Counted from the first letter of the stretch, positions 36,477 to 49,500 are shown. The stretch: DNA of 64,000 nt from Albifimbria verrucaria (GCA_020081605.1 JAHREC010000013.1:6324001-6388000), one strand, 5' to 3'. Notes: a model not told the origin generated them from the sequence alone. Made by a program: numbers and translations.

Positions 36477-38294
36477 ATGTCATCACAGCCCGTCGGAGGG
36501 CTTTCGCTCTTCCCGAGCCCAGCGACTTCGAGACCACCTCCGTTGCCGCGCATGCAGCCTCGTCGCTCAGAGTCTCGAGAGCGACGAGCCCCAACGCCGC
36601 AAGAACTACGGGTACCCTCGTCTCCTGGTGGCTCACAGCCATCATCGCCGCCGAGAAATGGCAGACAGACGCCACAGAATAGAACGCGGACACCCGTGGA
36701 CTTCAGCCCTGGCTCTCCAGAGCGAGGCGGCACACAGTCGCCTCTGCAACGGGTGCAAGAGATCCCCGTCCAGCAGCCACCTCCGATAGCTGATCTTCCG
36801 GGACGGTCAGGGTCTGCCCTCGCAGAAGCACACCCAGTTATCCGTCAGAATAGCGTCCGCTCAAGAAGTTCCATCGCCAAGGTGCCTTTTAATGACGAGC
36901 CGAGCTCGCCAAACCAACCTATCCGCTCCATCTTCCCGACATACAACCCGGAAATCCCTCTGAACCAGCAACCATATGGCCCTACACAGATGAGCCCTAC
37001 GCACATTCCCCGTGCTGTCATCAGTAGGCAAGAATACCACCCTGATGCGCAAAGCCCAGTCCGGAGCCCCGTTAGGAGCCCGCTCAGCGCTGAAACGGCT
37101 CCCGTGAAATGGCCTCGGAGAGCTGCGCATGAGCCCCTGTCATTCCCCAGACTTGTACGACGGATCAACTAAAAGGGCTATGGAAGGTCGCCAACGGATG
37201 GAAAGCGTCACCGTCTGAGGGTCGCGTTTATTGTATGAGGATGACGCAGCAAAAGATGCCCCTGTCTACACGTTGTCCTCTACCACACACCCGTTCTACA
37301 ACGTCCGACTGGATCCCACCTCAGCATCTGCCTACGTTACAGTCACTCGACTGGATCCTAGCAAGCCCTATAAAGGCCATAAGCCGGACTCAAGTTCTAC
37401 ATCTAGTAGTGTTCGAAGCGGTATTGCTGGCATCGCCATTGGCGGTAGCAGTAGTAACAGCAAGAACTCAGAAAGCAAACACTGGCATGAAGCGCTAACC
37501 ACGACATTGGAAGAAGAGTCACGGAAGCACCCGCCCAATGATGGTCTCGTGGCGTTGCTGATGCCTTCTGCCGCTACAAAGATGGCTTTGGATAAGCCGG
37601 ATGACCCTACGACCGTTATGCTTGCCGAGCGGGAATGTGCGCGGCTCGTCTGGGATGAAGACAGCGCGAACCACTTTCTGGTACACCCAGCGCTGGCAAC
37701 ACCCTTTGTGTTACCATTGAGCGGTCGCCTGCTTGGTCTCGCGTGGAGTACACGCTGGAGCACCACGAGTCGCCGCAGCACCTCGCCAAGCTGACGCGGG
37801 ACGGCACAGGAGGCGGCTGGCTTGAGCTGGATACCGGCCTCGCGTCCAAGATCGAGTCCTTCTTCATCGCTGACGTGGCGATCACAGCGCTGCTGCTGGT
37901 CGCCGCGGCGGACGAGAAGAATATGCCGGCCACGGCCGAGGCGTTCGAGCCTCCGCCCGAGCCTCCGTCCCCACCAACCGCTGTAGAGGGTGAGCGGCGC
38001 ATGAGCAGGCTGGGCCGGCGCGAGGACAAGAAACAGAAGAAGCGCAAGATGGAGGAGTTTGAGATTGACGTAGAGAGCCAGGATAGCAGCCTAGGGAAGA
38101 ATGGCAAAGCCAAAGACGCAGAGGACAAGCTGCCGTTCGTAATCCGGGTGGTGGTGAAGATGGCCAAGGGACTGTTTAAGCTGTTCATATTCGTGCTGAC
38201 GATTGGCGTTAAGTGTTTCGGGGTTGTTCAAATGCTTGTACAAATGCGTGGGATCAAAGTATTGACGAGACATGGGCTAGATGACAGGGAATGA
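36477..38294 (+). CDS. conserved fungal protein, Pro-rich N-terminus, unknown function
   Basis: One exon. The first 200 residues are rich in Pro, Ser and Arg (for example SPVRSPVRSPL) and look disordered. The middle part holds a compact region (SEGRVYLYEDDAAKDAPVY, THPFYNVRLDPTSASAYVTV), then a KK/RR-rich stretch. Near the C-terminus is a hydrophobic segment of about 40 residues (VVVKMAKGLFKLFIFVLTIG). Three runs (37145-37148, 37231-37232 and near 37710) each appear one base short; with them the protein is 606 residues. I do not recognise a function. The terminal hydrophobic part suggests membrane association. Confidence 0.6.
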
Positions 38295-38430
38295 ATAAGA
38301 TATCCAATTAATGATGACCATGCAGACGTCAGCATCGCAAGACTCGTAAATCAATTTCACATGAAAGGTTCCATTGTGTCAAGTTGAAGGGGTATCGTAT
38401 TAACCTGTTTTTGCTTCATCGTCCAGACAA

Positions 38431-39306
38431 TTACCTTTTCCGCGTCCGCACCATGATCTTCTTGCCTCTCCTTGTGAGTCCGCCCGATGTGGCCGTCTTT
38501 GCCATCTTTGCCCTTTGCACCCCGAGCGCATTCTCCGCATCCGTCAGTGCCTTGAGCTTCTTGCGCTCGTTGTCGAGTTGACGCTGAAGTCGACGAAGCG
38601 ACTTGGCTCGTTCAAACTTGGCGTCCGCACCTTCAGGTCCATCTTTTTCGTCACCGGAGCCTTCGACTTCTTCATCTGCGGCATCCTCTTGATCTAAATG
38701 GTCCTGAACCGCCTCCTCTTGCTCCTGCTCGTCATCGAGAAATACAATTTTTCGCGGAGCCTTTGGCTTCACGGGCATAGGCATCATATCGTCGTCGTCA
38801 AAATCGTCATCGTCCTCCTCGTTGTCGTCCTCGTCCAAGTTGTCGAAGCCACGGGTGATGACGACCTGCTCCTCTAGTTGAGCAACCTGCTTGGCTGTGA
38901 CTTGGCGCATGGTTCTGATATAGCCGATATCTTGCGTCTTCAACAAGCGCACCGTGTCCATGTCGAGATTGCTGTTTCCTCGATCTCCCTCAATGGTTCC
39001 AGTCCAGCTGCGACCGTCCTTTATCCTGGAGCCGGCTCCCTTCCGCGACATCATGCCGAAGTAGAATTCGTCCTCATTGCGATCGGCAGCTTTTTGACGC
39101 AGAGACTTGAGCTGAGCCTTCTTCTTGTTGAAATCTTTCGCACGCATGGAATAATCCTGCGACCGTTAGTAAATTGTTTCTCCTCCCACCGAGTTCACGG
39201 CACTACAAACCTTGTGCTTTTCGAGCAGGCCTAGGCGACGCCTCTCGAGAGGCTGCGCACGCTCTCGGTGAGGGCGCCGCTGGACGGCATTTCGCATGGA
39301 CGACAT
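38431..39306 (-). CDS. UTP11: UTP11, U3 small nucleolar RNA-associated protein
   Basis: Two exons, 39306-39211 ([20 protein letters not shown]) and 39156-38431, around a 54-base intron; 273 residues, intact. The text [20 protein letters not shown] across the junction, and [13 protein letters not shown], are diagnostic of Utp11. The protein is part of the small-subunit processome in the nucleolus, needed for 18S rRNA maturation. An acidic stretch ([15 protein letters not shown]) and a basic C-terminus are normal for it. It converges on the unknown gene at 36477, with 136 bases between the ends. Confidence 0.9.
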
Positions 39307-39830
39307 GGTGATGTTTTCTCGGGGCAGACAGGGCGGGAGGACTGGTGCTGCTGCGAACAACGAGGATGCGAAAGCAAAGGTGGGCTGGGCTGGATTTGAA
39401 GAGAAAGTCCGTGGCAGAATCTGGAATTTTTGGCGGTGAGCCCCAAATCCGCATTACCTAATCACAATCTTTTCTCCACCCCCACAGTAAAGCCAATCAA
39501 GACGAGTGAACATGATGCGTCTTATCTGTAGGTGCTACGAAGAAGAGTGACTTACTTACATCTTCTTGCAATGAGAAATCCTTCCTTTATAAAATCGAAT
39601 ATATAATCAGGCATGTATCCTCGTAATGAGGTGCTCTCATCAAATTTGAGTATTTAGCATCGACAAGCAAGGATGCCTGCACCACATCACCTGCACGGGC
39701 ATAACGAAGCCGTCCACCAGGGTACAACGCCAACAGACTTGGTGATCGAAAAGAGATTTCATATTGAGGTCAGAACAGCAGTGTTTGTTGTAGAGAGTCA
39801 ACATAATCTGTCAATATTTAAACCAGGAAA
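39307..39830. other. divergent gap between UTP11 and a Zn2Cys6 gene
   Basis: Intergenic, AT-leaning toward 39600. No further gene is seen. Confidence 0.5.
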
Positions 39831-41809
39831 ATGGCTTCACGGCCGGCCTCGCGTCCCATGACCTTTACAGGGTTCGTCATGCCATCATTCTTGCCCATCC
39901 ATCTCTGACTCACGAGCTTTACAGCTGCTGGACATGCAAGGCCCGCAAAGTCAGATGCGATGAAAGACCAATTTCTTGTAAAAACTGCGAAAAGAGAGGA
40001 GTGACTTGCGAAGGCTACGGCGTAAGACTGCAATGGGTAGCCGACTCATTAGACCAAACCCACTCTTCTGTGGTTACTGGAGGACGTAGAAGCTTGCCTC
40101 TAAGTACGACGCACCCTTCCGACTTTGATTGGCAGCTTTTGTTCTGACAATTCTATTAGATCGTACGGGCCCTCAATATGATTCTATGACTCTCGACCAA
40201 TTTCTTGTGCAAATCGAGCAGCATAGCGGATCTGAGTGCTCCTTGGGTCCTTTCTCCGTCTTTCCTCTCAATCCTCGAACTCGTCAGACAAAGGTCATTC
40301 ATCATGCACCTGAAGCTCACTCTACAGCCTTGACATTCTCATCACTTGGAAATGCTCGTGCCAATCTTTCCCTCCCGTTTCTAATTGAATCTCTTGGACA
40401 TGATGACCCACACGAACGATATGAACGGATCGTTACGCCAGGTGCACATCTGAGCTTGTTGAATCCGGACTATCGTTTGGTACAACCAATACACGAAAGC
40501 ATATCTGGAGACAAACAAGTTGATGCCCTCATATTTCACTACAACGTCCACGTTGCAGACGTTCTCCAGCCAATAGACCACTGCAGAAATCCTTACCGCA
40601 ACATCTACCTATCCACAGCACTCGAAGGCATGTGGTATCAACAATCGGGCATTCAAAGACCAGAAGCGAAGGCTTACTTCGCACTTACCCAGTCACTTTT
40701 GGCGTCTTCGGCCTTTCACCTTTGGAACTGCGACAAGAGCCAGACCAAATACCAGGCGGTTGCAATGAAGTATCGCTTTTGCGCCATACAATCACTCCAA
40801 GATGCTGTTAATGAAGCCAACTTGAAATCCCACTACAAGGCCTTGATGACGGCGGTGTTGTCTTTAATTACTATAGGTGTAAGTTTCGGGTGTCGATAAG
40901 CCGCAAACTATCTCTTAGCTTACACATACATGGCAGTTAATGTCTGGCGAGGGTGAAGGCTTCCGTGCGCACATCGATGCTGCGACACAACTACGCAGTT
41001 TGTGCAGTGAAACAGAAAAGAGAGATAGTTCATCAAGACATTTGAATGAGATTGGCGCCTTTCTGGCTCTCTTGGCTCGTACACTGACTTTCCAGCATTC
41101 GCAGACACCCTGGCCTGGCCTTGATGACGCCGGAGAATGTGCCGAGGAAATGATGCTGCAGTCAAGCACTTGTTACGAGTATGTGTATGGCATTACACCC
41201 GGTATTGCAGCCGCTATCAGCCAGACCTGCCGACTTGCTGAGCATCTCGCTCGATTCCGGAACGAGCAAGGAATGGCATCTTTGCCTGGAGATTTCAGAG
41301 AGGCTTACGAACAGTTGAGGAACTATCTCGAATCATGGGAGTTCGAAACGGAGAATACCTCAAGCATTTCGCCAGGTTACAGCGACTCATATTGTATCTT
41401 GATGCGTACTGCCAAAGCCTGGCATGGTGCAGCGCTCGTATACTACTATACGCGCATACGAGGTGCTAACGCAGTGGACCTCGTGGAAAAAGTTGACGTT
41501 GTCGCTGAGCATCTTCATGCTGCTGAGGATATGAAATCAAGATTGGATAAGGAGCACAAAAGACTGTCAATGTCGCCCATCACATGGCCTGGATTCATAG
41601 CATCTTGCACCGCTGTACCATCACGCCGCCCCATATGGGAGCGCTATTGGGAAAGCATACGACGCTATAATGTGGCCGGCAACGAGACCCAATGGCGGGT
41701 TATACAGCAAGTCTGGGAGAGGATGGATACACGTGAGCGGCAGGGACATGCCATCACGGACTGGACGGAGGCTTTTGTCAGTCTAGGAATACATATACTT
41801 CCATCCTAG
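39831..41809 (+). CDS. Zn2Cys6 fungal transcription factor
   Basis: Four exons: 39831-39871, 39925-40103, 40160-40878 and 40937-41809; 603 residues, no frame break. The zinc cluster begins right after the first intron: CWTCKARKVRCDERPISC, then CEKRGVTC, giving C-x2-C-x6-C-x6-C-x2-C-x6-C. A long middle region typical of Fungal_trans_2-type factors follows, with RNIYLSTALEGMWYQQSG and LMTAVLSLITIG as landmarks, and the C-terminus WRVIQQVWERMD. It should act as a nuclear regulator; the target is unknown. The neighbouring genes suggest no pathway. Confidence 0.85.
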
Positions 41810-42032
41810 GGACTGATATTCATGAATAATACTACGAACCACTGATCTGCGTTTGCTAGTACTTATAACTTGTTCCAATCCGAAAAGGTCATTCCTCTCA
41901 TGATGTTTCTTTCTTGAGCGGGCCAACATCGCCTTCCAAGAAGGACATAAAGCTCTTATTATGTGAGCATTTTGTATTCCAGCCATGTTCCCTCCGGGTT
42001 AAGCCATGGCCCAACCTAAGCTTCGTCTTATG

Positions 42033-42667
42033 TTAATGCATTGCGGAGGAAGGTTCTGCCTCATCAGAAGCCGTGCCAGAGGAGGATGGCGGTTTACGCC
42101 ATGTGTTGGGTAGCCTCATTCCCATTTGCAGCTCCCATAAAGTGCGGTCAAGCCGCCCAGCTTTAAGGGCTGCAGAATCACCGGCGTAGACAAATGTTTT
42201 CCCCATACCTCCTTAGCATTTTCCGTAGGTACGCTGGTAAAATAGATCCAACAAGACTTTACCTTATAAGCGCTGGTCTCGTACTGCTCAAGCTTCCTCT
42301 CCTCTTCTACGCTGGTAACCTCAAATGCATAGTCTTTAACCTCGTCACCAGGATTTCCACCAACGAGGGCTAGATATTGACCCCATGAGGCGAGAGAGTA
42401 ACCTAGAATTCTTGCGGGCTTCAAAGTAGGCTCTTCTTTGGCACCGAGTACGTGCTTAAGGACCTCTGGCTTCATAAGCGTGCCATAGAAGAAATAAAAG
42501 GTGGGATAATGAGACTTGGATTCTGTATACCCTTTTCTGATTGTCTCTATAGAACCGGGGCCAGGGTCTTCAATCCTTGCCGGATGGCTAAACTGCTTCT
42601 GCTGTGGATTTCGTGTAAGGAAGAGCAGCAGTGGCGGCGGCGACGGCGGTTCCTTAGTTGACCCCAT
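42033..42667 (-). CDS. gamma-glutamylcyclotransferase/AIG2-like protein
   Basis: One exon starting MGSTKEPP. The motif FFYGTLMKPEVL is the phosphate-binding-type loop of the GGCT/AIG2 fold, and YETSAYKV is the second conserved strand. The C-run at 42201-42204 (plus strand) appears one base short. Without the extra base the frame ends at 42116; with it the text GKTFVYAGD continues the fold and the protein ends at 42033 with 211 residues. Members release 5-oxoproline from gamma-glutamyl compounds or have unknown roles. Confidence 0.75.
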
Positions 42668-43359
42668 TCTGGATTAAAAGTCCGTCCATCCTCACTTGAG
42701 AAATCTGTGGAGGAGGGGGTGGTAGGACTGTAAGCCTAGTCCAGCTAAAGCCATTCAGGTCCAGGGCTGCTGAGAATTGATAGGGCAAATATATAACTAA
42801 ACATTAATAATTGATCTAAAATAACCACAGATCGCCGAAGCTCTTGATGAGAACTGATATATCGCCTACATTTTATGTATCCATTCTTCATCAAGATAGT
42901 AAGCTAGCGAGGCTAGTCTATACGAGATATCCACACCGTTGGTTGTCATTGCAAATTTTGGGCGCCACAATCGCCTACTAGCAACTTGGCCTCCTTCTAG
43001 ACCCTGGCACCAGCATTTAAACTAGTAAGCTCCAACGGTGTGGATGCAAGCCTACCATAGGTGGATATTGTTAAGTAGCAAGAGAGGCAGGAGACTCGAG
43101 ACAGGCAAGAGACTCCGAATTAAACCATATCAGCAGTCAACTTCTGATTGCAGTATTTGAGCGCCTATATTATTCGCCTCGGCCGCTTCAGCGAGAGGAT
43201 TCTTGAACCATATTCAACCCTCTCATAACTGCTTTGCATTCTTGTGCCGGCGACGAGGCATTTTTGGAAAGCTTCTTTTTCACATTCGAGTTCTAGCCTC
43301 TACTCTTCAACCACACAAAATTTGCCAACAAGAACCTTCTCCTGTTACAGGTCACCGAC
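42668..43359. other. intergenic with a 14-base inverted repeat
   Basis: No gene is seen. Perfect 14-base inverted repeats lie at 42929-42942 and 43032-43045, see the separate entry. Confidence 0.5.
42929..43045. repeat. inverted repeat pair, possible miniature element or stem-loop
   Basis: ATCCACACCGTTGG at 42929-42942 is the exact reverse complement of the 14 bases at 43032-43045, with 89 bases between. The total of 117 bases and the flat interior would fit a miniature inverted-repeat element. No obvious target-site duplication is seen at the borders. Confidence 0.4.
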
Positions 43360-44461
43360 ATGAACTTCGGATCTGACAACTTTGCGGGGCTCACCCTAAG
43401 GTCTCGGCCAACCTTGCCCAAAACTCGGCTGGTTTCGCAGTCCCTTACGGGGAGTCCCAGTATGACAAGACCGTGGAACAACGCCTAGGAGAGATATTCG
43501 AAAAGCCTGTTTCTGTCTTTTACGTGGCTACTGGAACCGCTGCCAACTGCTTAGCAATGGCTTCAATAGCCAAGTCTGGAGGCATAGTGTTTGCGCATCA
43601 TGAGTCACATGTCATAGTGGACGAGTGCGGCGCGCCAGGATATTTTTCGAATCTGCTGCGGCTCTCACCTGTCGCTGGCCGTGATGGCAAAATGGATATT
43701 ACTGAGCTTCGCAGTGAAGTAGAGCGAGTTGCTGCACTTACTGTCCACGGAGGCCGTCCCAACGCGATAGCAGTGACTCAACCGACTGAAAGTGGAACAG
43801 TCTACTCACTCGACGAATTAGACCAGATAGCAGCTATAGCAAAGAAGCATAGCCTGCCACTACTCATGGACGGGGCTCGTTTCGCTAACGGTCTTGTATC
43901 ACTCGGCTGCAGCCCGGCAGAGATGACTTGGAAGAGGGGCGTCGACATCTTGTCATTTGGCGGCACTAAGAATGGATGCTGGTGCGCAGAGGCAGTTATC
44001 TTGTTCGATGTCGGCAGGGCGACGGACTTTGCCTTTTACCAGAAGCGCGCCGGGCAGCTCTTCTCCAAGAGCCGCTTTGTCACAGCACAGCTGGAGGCGT
44101 ATTTGCAAGATGACTTGTGGCTGGATTTAGCACGCCACTCCAACAAAATGGGTGCCATGCTTTACGGAGTTTTGCGCGAGTCGAATGCCGTGAAGCTTTT
44201 CAGGAACCCCAAACGAACGAGATTTTTGTTATTATCAAGAAGACAATTATTTTTCACATGGAGTCAAAAGGAGTGGTATTTATGGACTGGCCAACTCCTC
44301 CCGAAGTCCAGATCGACAACGATGAGTTGGTATGCCGATTTGTGACAAACTTTACCACACAGGAGAGTGAGATCCGTGGACTGGCCGATGTTCTCAGGAG
44401 GCCTCATAGTATTAGATCTTGCAGATTGTTTGGAAGACGGTGCCTTAAAATAAATAAATAA
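43360..44461 (+). CDS. L-threonine aldolase-type PLP enzyme (beta-eliminating lyase fold)
   Basis: One exon starting MNFGSDNFAG. Blocks of the family are clear: VFYVATGTAANCLAM, VDECGAPGYF, LLMDGARFANGLVSLG and the PLP lysine in LSFGGTKNG. Two runs appear one base short (43386-43389 and 44207-44210); with them the gene is 367 residues. It cleaves threonine or allo-threonine to glycine and acetaldehyde. The form FGSDN near the start is the class common in bacteria rather than the yeast Gly1 type. Transfer from bacteria is possible but needs a tree. Confidence 0.8.
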
Positions 44462-44759
44462 AATAACATAATTAAAATCCGACAAGCAAAGTACTCTCTT
44501 TGTATGTTATGTACACAAGATTCTTCCCTGTTTGCTTTCGTTCAGTACCAAATGCATCAGCATTATGTTGAACTTACGATCATAATATCTGTTCAACAGC
44601 TTGTGATGGTTTGTTAGTGTACCTGTCAAAAATTCGGGAAGTCCCTGGAAGATACACAAGATTGGGCAGTGACTTGGTCTATCCGAAAGACCTAAAGGAA
44701 GTATGTCTCCTTATCGTTGTTCCAGGAGGTTGCATAATCCGGTCTTGATTTCCTTCCTA

Positions 44760-47700
44760 TCAACTCCTCCTCTTATCCCTCAACCAGCTCGGCATCTCAA
44801 ATTTAGGATGCTTTTTGATGAAGTGTGACCTCAAATTATCGCGCCGTCGCGTCTTCAGCCCACAGTCCAAGGCTGGGCATTCCCATATCCTACTGGTAGA
44901 CTCATGTATGCATCGGATATGCCGTCGCAGGTTCACGTGTGCGTCTTGGCCCTTGTATGTTTTCTCGCAGCCTTTGTAAGGACATACTGCCGTCTTTCTG
45001 GGAGCTGAAGATATGGTCGCATCTTCAACCGATATTGGAGATGAGGACACAGATCCAGTAACCCTATTCGTTGGTCGCCTAGAACATCTATGACCATGAA
45101 CGTCCATCGGCCTAGATGTATCGTCATTCGTCTCAGAGCTTAGCTCTGTGGTATGAAGGAACACGCCTTTTGCCTTGTTTCTTTCATCGTTACTCCGTGA
45201 TGCAACATATTCCGCTGAATATTCTTCTGCTTCTAATGCAGCGTCGCCGTAAGTGTGGTCCCAAGTCATAATTTTGGAGCAGCTGAGACATTGAGACAAG
45301 ACACATTGAACTAAATATATGAAATCACTCATGGATTTGGAGAAATGCTGTTTGTAATTTGTTAGCTCATGCATGGAGCGAACCTCAGGTAGATGGTTAA
45401 CTTACGAGTCCGATATGGAGTAAGTAATCTTCAAAGTCCCTCAAGTTGCTAATTGATCCGAGTCTCACCAATGACTCTGTCATCGAGAGAAGTCCCAAGA
45501 ATTGAGTGTCTTGAGCGCTAAAAACCGTTTGGAGAGGTTTCACCACTTTCTCGGTTACCTCAGACTGAAACTCCGCATTGCTTGAAGCCAGTTCATCCGA
45601 AAACTGTCTCTTACCACCAGGCGACTGTTTCGCGGCGCAGCCACCCAGCATATGTGTTAGCAGACCAGAATTCGACAGGACTATTAGAGCATTAGTTAGC
45701 GGGATAGTTCCTTGCAAAAACTCAAGACTATAGCATACTTCTAAGAAATTTTACCACCACTTGAAATTATGAATGTGCCCATTAGGGAAGCGATAAATCT
45801 TTCCTCTGAGTTGCTACTGGATTTGGGCCCGTTAGACATGTTAGGTATCTCCAAGGAATTCGGCCATTTGGACTGATCCTCTGTGTCTGGTGGATCCCAC
45901 CAAGGCACTACGTGCATCGCGAACTGTTTCAGGCTCATTACTTTCTCTAAGTGACTTAGATTAGGTCCTGAAGAATTGCGTGCGGGAGGATTTAAATGAT
46001 TAGGCAGCAGGTCTGCAGAGAAAAAGCAGCTGAATTATGCCATGCCGTGTTTTCGAAGCTTATATTTGTCCCCAATCCTGATATTATGGTGTCGGTTGTA
46101 GCGGGCGTGAAAGCTGAGTAACTATCTTCAGGGATGTTTAAAAGTCTGCAAACCTGATCTCATCATGGGCAGCTGTCTCTGCCAGTAAAAGATCAACTTC
46201 ATTTTGGAAGAAATCAGTCAATTCTTGAGGCTGTGAATCTGTTGCAGTGGCAAATTGAGGCAATATGCTACTACTAAACAGACATGCCGAGGCAACATTT
46301 GCATCACCACCTACATCATCTAAAACAGATGTAGTACTTAGAGGTGCAAATAAGGAAGCAAAATCCTTCTCAGTAAGAGGCATGCTATTCATGTCTGTGT
46401 AGCTTGCGGCATAGTTTGGCTGTGTATTGTTTTTCGATGATGCTTCTGGCAAAGGTACACTCCATAAGCCGTGAGCTATATGGTCAAGAACAGATCGGTC
46501 ATGGTGGTCCTGGATTGCTAATCGCCAAGTGCTCAAGCCGTCGAGTGGATCATGTGTAGAGATACCTATCTCGTGTTTCTTTCTCCGAACAGTATTCCAC
46601 ATAACTTTAGATACGCAGATGAATGCCAAGACTTTTTGTAACGTTGATGGCGCGGTCCCCTCGAGGACGGACATAAATGTAGAAAGACCAATCTGGAGCA
46701 TATGTGTAGCGTCTCTATACAGGCGTCGTACTTTGCGAGCACGTGGAAAGCCTATGTTGTCTGTTGCTTTGATGAGGTTGCCGTACAATTCACGAAGGTC
46801 GCGACGTAGGCTCCATAGAGTGACCCATTGCGCTATCTGCGGGCTGCGCTTTTCTGCAGTTTCTGGGGTTGAACTTTTTGCTTTGGTGTCGATTGTCGGT
46901 CGAGATGGTACAGAATATTCCATCAGAAACGACGAAAAAGGTATTTCTGGGTTACTATCAAAACCTGTCTGTTCCTCGCTTTGTTCTTCAGCTGCGTCTG
47001 TGGTAGACTCCATCAAATCACCACAGTCATCCATTGCATCGTGGCTGAGCATAACTGTGCGATTCATTCCTTTTGAGCATTGGAATCCTCTTTACAGTGA
47101 TGCTCCGATTCCAGCATTTCGTATATCATTGGCATGTCTGGGAGATCCAGAGTCTTTACAGAAGAATCGGAAGAGTCTTCCCACGAGCGAGGAAAGGGAA
47201 ATTCAGTACAAGCTCTATCAACATCTCTAACATCTGTAAGTTCTTCATCTAAGAAGCGGTATGTCGTAATTTGCGAGAAGTCCAAGCTCAAAGCTAACTT
47301 GTTCACACGTTTACCCATAGAGTCTTGCTTGCTAGGGTTGGAACACATGTTGTCGAGATATTCCAAAGGAAAATCTGCCGCTTCGCTCATGGTGTCTAGA
47401 TACTGAACCCCCACCAAGAGTCCTTGGATTTCGGCACTGGTATCAATCTCGTATATCTCGGTTGCATCCAGTTCTGCCATGCTTAAACTTGTGTCATTGA
47501 TTGGAAATGAGTCTTCCAGAATCTCAGGCAGTGTCCAGGTAGGTGGTTTTTGGAACTCTTGCGCCGGTTCAATTTCATAGCTGCGGTTGTAACCACCTTC
47601 AAGCAATCGCTGCCAAACTTGCGGACTCTCTTTCGGCGAGAAGACCGGGACTGGTTCTCGGTCGCGAAATCCTCCACTTTGTCACAATCATGACACCAAT

Positions 47701-47928
47701 ATTCCCCATCGATAGCTGTGCGCAGGTGTACAAGTGTTTAAGCATGAGCTCGTGACTTGAGAAAGGCCTCAGACACCGAATTAGAGGACACTGCAATTTC
47801 TCCTCAGCTAACATTGCGCTGCAGGTATTTCGTTGAATAGCTGCCCAGATGAAAAACTGATGCTGATTGAAATCTTGTCCGTGATATAGTGAGCGTGGAC
47901 ACGCGACAGTTGGTGTTGAAGAATCCAT
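44760..47928 (-). CDS. large C2H2 zinc-finger protein
   Basis: Several minus-strand pieces appear to form one gene. It starts at 47928 (MDSSTPTVACPRSLYHG), and an early Cys region reads YWCHDCDKVEDFATE once one base is added at 47704-47707. Further shifts of the same kind at 47631-47633 and 47069-47070 join the middle part. It continues past a likely intron between about 46138 and 46000, where the splice phases do not match without another missing base. The last three exons are certain: to 45755, then 45680-45406, then 45347-44760. The last exon carries two C2H2 fingers (CPYKGCEKTYKGQ and CPALDCGLKTRRRDNLRSHF). The family is common in filamentous fungi, and the role is unknown. The shorter model 45938-44760 is 348 residues. 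Confidence 0.65.
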
Positions 47929-48991
47929 GTTAGAGACGGTATTGCGTCTGCTCGGATGAGTAATTCAATTAAATATGCTTCGTCTTGGATGAGGTTCACA
48001 CGAAGGAAAAACTAGTGACACTCCTATAAATGATTTAGCTATAGAGACATGTGGATGGATAGTAAAGCATCATTTTGTGGAGTTGACGTTCGGCGTACCC
48101 CTATGCCTTGTCCTGAAGGACTTCGTGCCGTGATTTTAAGGCAGCAGTCCTTGATGTAACCCCCTCAGAAGGCGAGGCTGGCGAGGATCCAGGATCAATT
48201 GTGTTTTCATTGGTCTAGCGATTAGACAATGTGGCTGAGCGAACTCAGGATTACACAATATATGAAAGGACAAACCCAGTACGGCCAGAGAAAAAACACA
48301 AAGGACATGAAAATATACGAAAGGCAAGGCCCAAAGTAGTGGTAACTTTTGTCCTTGAACGCATGAAGCTGCCTTTTGGGGTCTTCAGTAAGGACATTCA
48401 TGAACCAGGAAGATCTGTCACCAATATATAACCAGTAGCATCTGCTGCTCTCTTACATAGACATAATACAAGCCATCACCAAAGATCAAAGAACATAATT
48501 ACCCGACGATACGCATAAAAATTTGTGATGAGATGTCTTCAAAACCAACTCCGGCTTCAGCATCCATTGAAAAGTCCAGGTAAATAAAGTGCAATTACCA
48601 ATATATGGAAGCCCTTCTTCTCTTCCAATGCTTATTGTGGAAAGTGCTTTTTCGAAGTCTCCAACCCTTAGAACATATATCAACAGTTGTAACACGTCGA
48701 CGGCGTCTGAGAGTATATGGCAACAAACAATAGATGCAGAAAATGGAAATCGTAACATGCGGTTCATCGAGAATCAACACGATCAGTATTTGGCAGAATG
48801 GCAAGCTAGGTGGGACAAGTTAAAGGAGAGGAAATGATTGCTAGATTCACAGAGCAGTATATCTCTGCGGCTTATAAAAGAGAATCAGAAAATTAATAGA
48901 TAAGATTCTGTTAAAACCGCCTAGCGAAGGCCAACAAGGCCCAATAACCCACTGACCGACGCTTCTACTGACCCACTCACATCTATGTCTT
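47929..48991. other. intergenic, no gene supported
   Basis: One 83-codon plus-strand frame (48589-48837) has a somewhat gene-like charged end but no partner exon or motif. Nothing else is seen. Confidence 0.4.
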
Positions 48992-49500
48992 TTACTGTGA
49001 TTTTTGTCGATTCTTCCCTGTTTCGTTTGGTTTGATGAGACTGTGACGACGCAATAGTCCTTGCAGGAGACTAGGGTCCGTCAGCTTTGTCTTACTTCCG
49101 TTGCAGCGATCAGGACTTCTAAGGCGCCCCTCTAAAATCGAAGACTCGCAGTACGTATTCACCCAAAAAGGTGTGCGTCTATCCCTCGGACCAAGTCCAA
49201 ATGCTCCTCAAGGAATGCGCTGTCCGTGTCGTTGTCTGCAGCTAAGCAAGCTGTTAGGAGGATTACGTGACCTTCCTGGGCCCGTTCCCGAAGCTTCTTG
49301 AAAATGGGCGCGCGGACGAGGCGGCGTAGTTCGTGATGCTCTTTGCTCCGCTCGGGGATCACAGCAGCCACAGGATCTATGAGCAGGTGATTATCGAGGA
49401 GACAGGTGGTCTGCTCGGGCAAGAGGTTCTTGGCTTGTTTCAGAATGGTCAGTTTGCCTGTTCCTGGGAACCCATTCAGGATGACTATTTTGCCGGCCAT
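48992..49500 (-). CDS. P-loop ATP-binding kinase-like protein
   Basis: One exon starting MAGKIVILNGFPGTGKLT, a Walker A loop placed at the N-terminus as in small AAA_33/gluconate-kinase-like proteins. HVILLTACLAADNDTDSAFL follows, and the lid-like part RLRSPDRCNGSKTKLTDP appears after adding one base at the A-run 49165-49169. With it the protein is 169 residues and ends at 48992; without it the frame ends at 49159. An upstream in-frame ATG at 49590 would add 30 residues that could be a targeting leader. The substrate is unknown. Confidence 0.65.

Noticed and set aside
48589..48837. 82-residue plus-strand frame with a charged end
   Set aside because: Looks like a final exon but no upstream exon or family is found.
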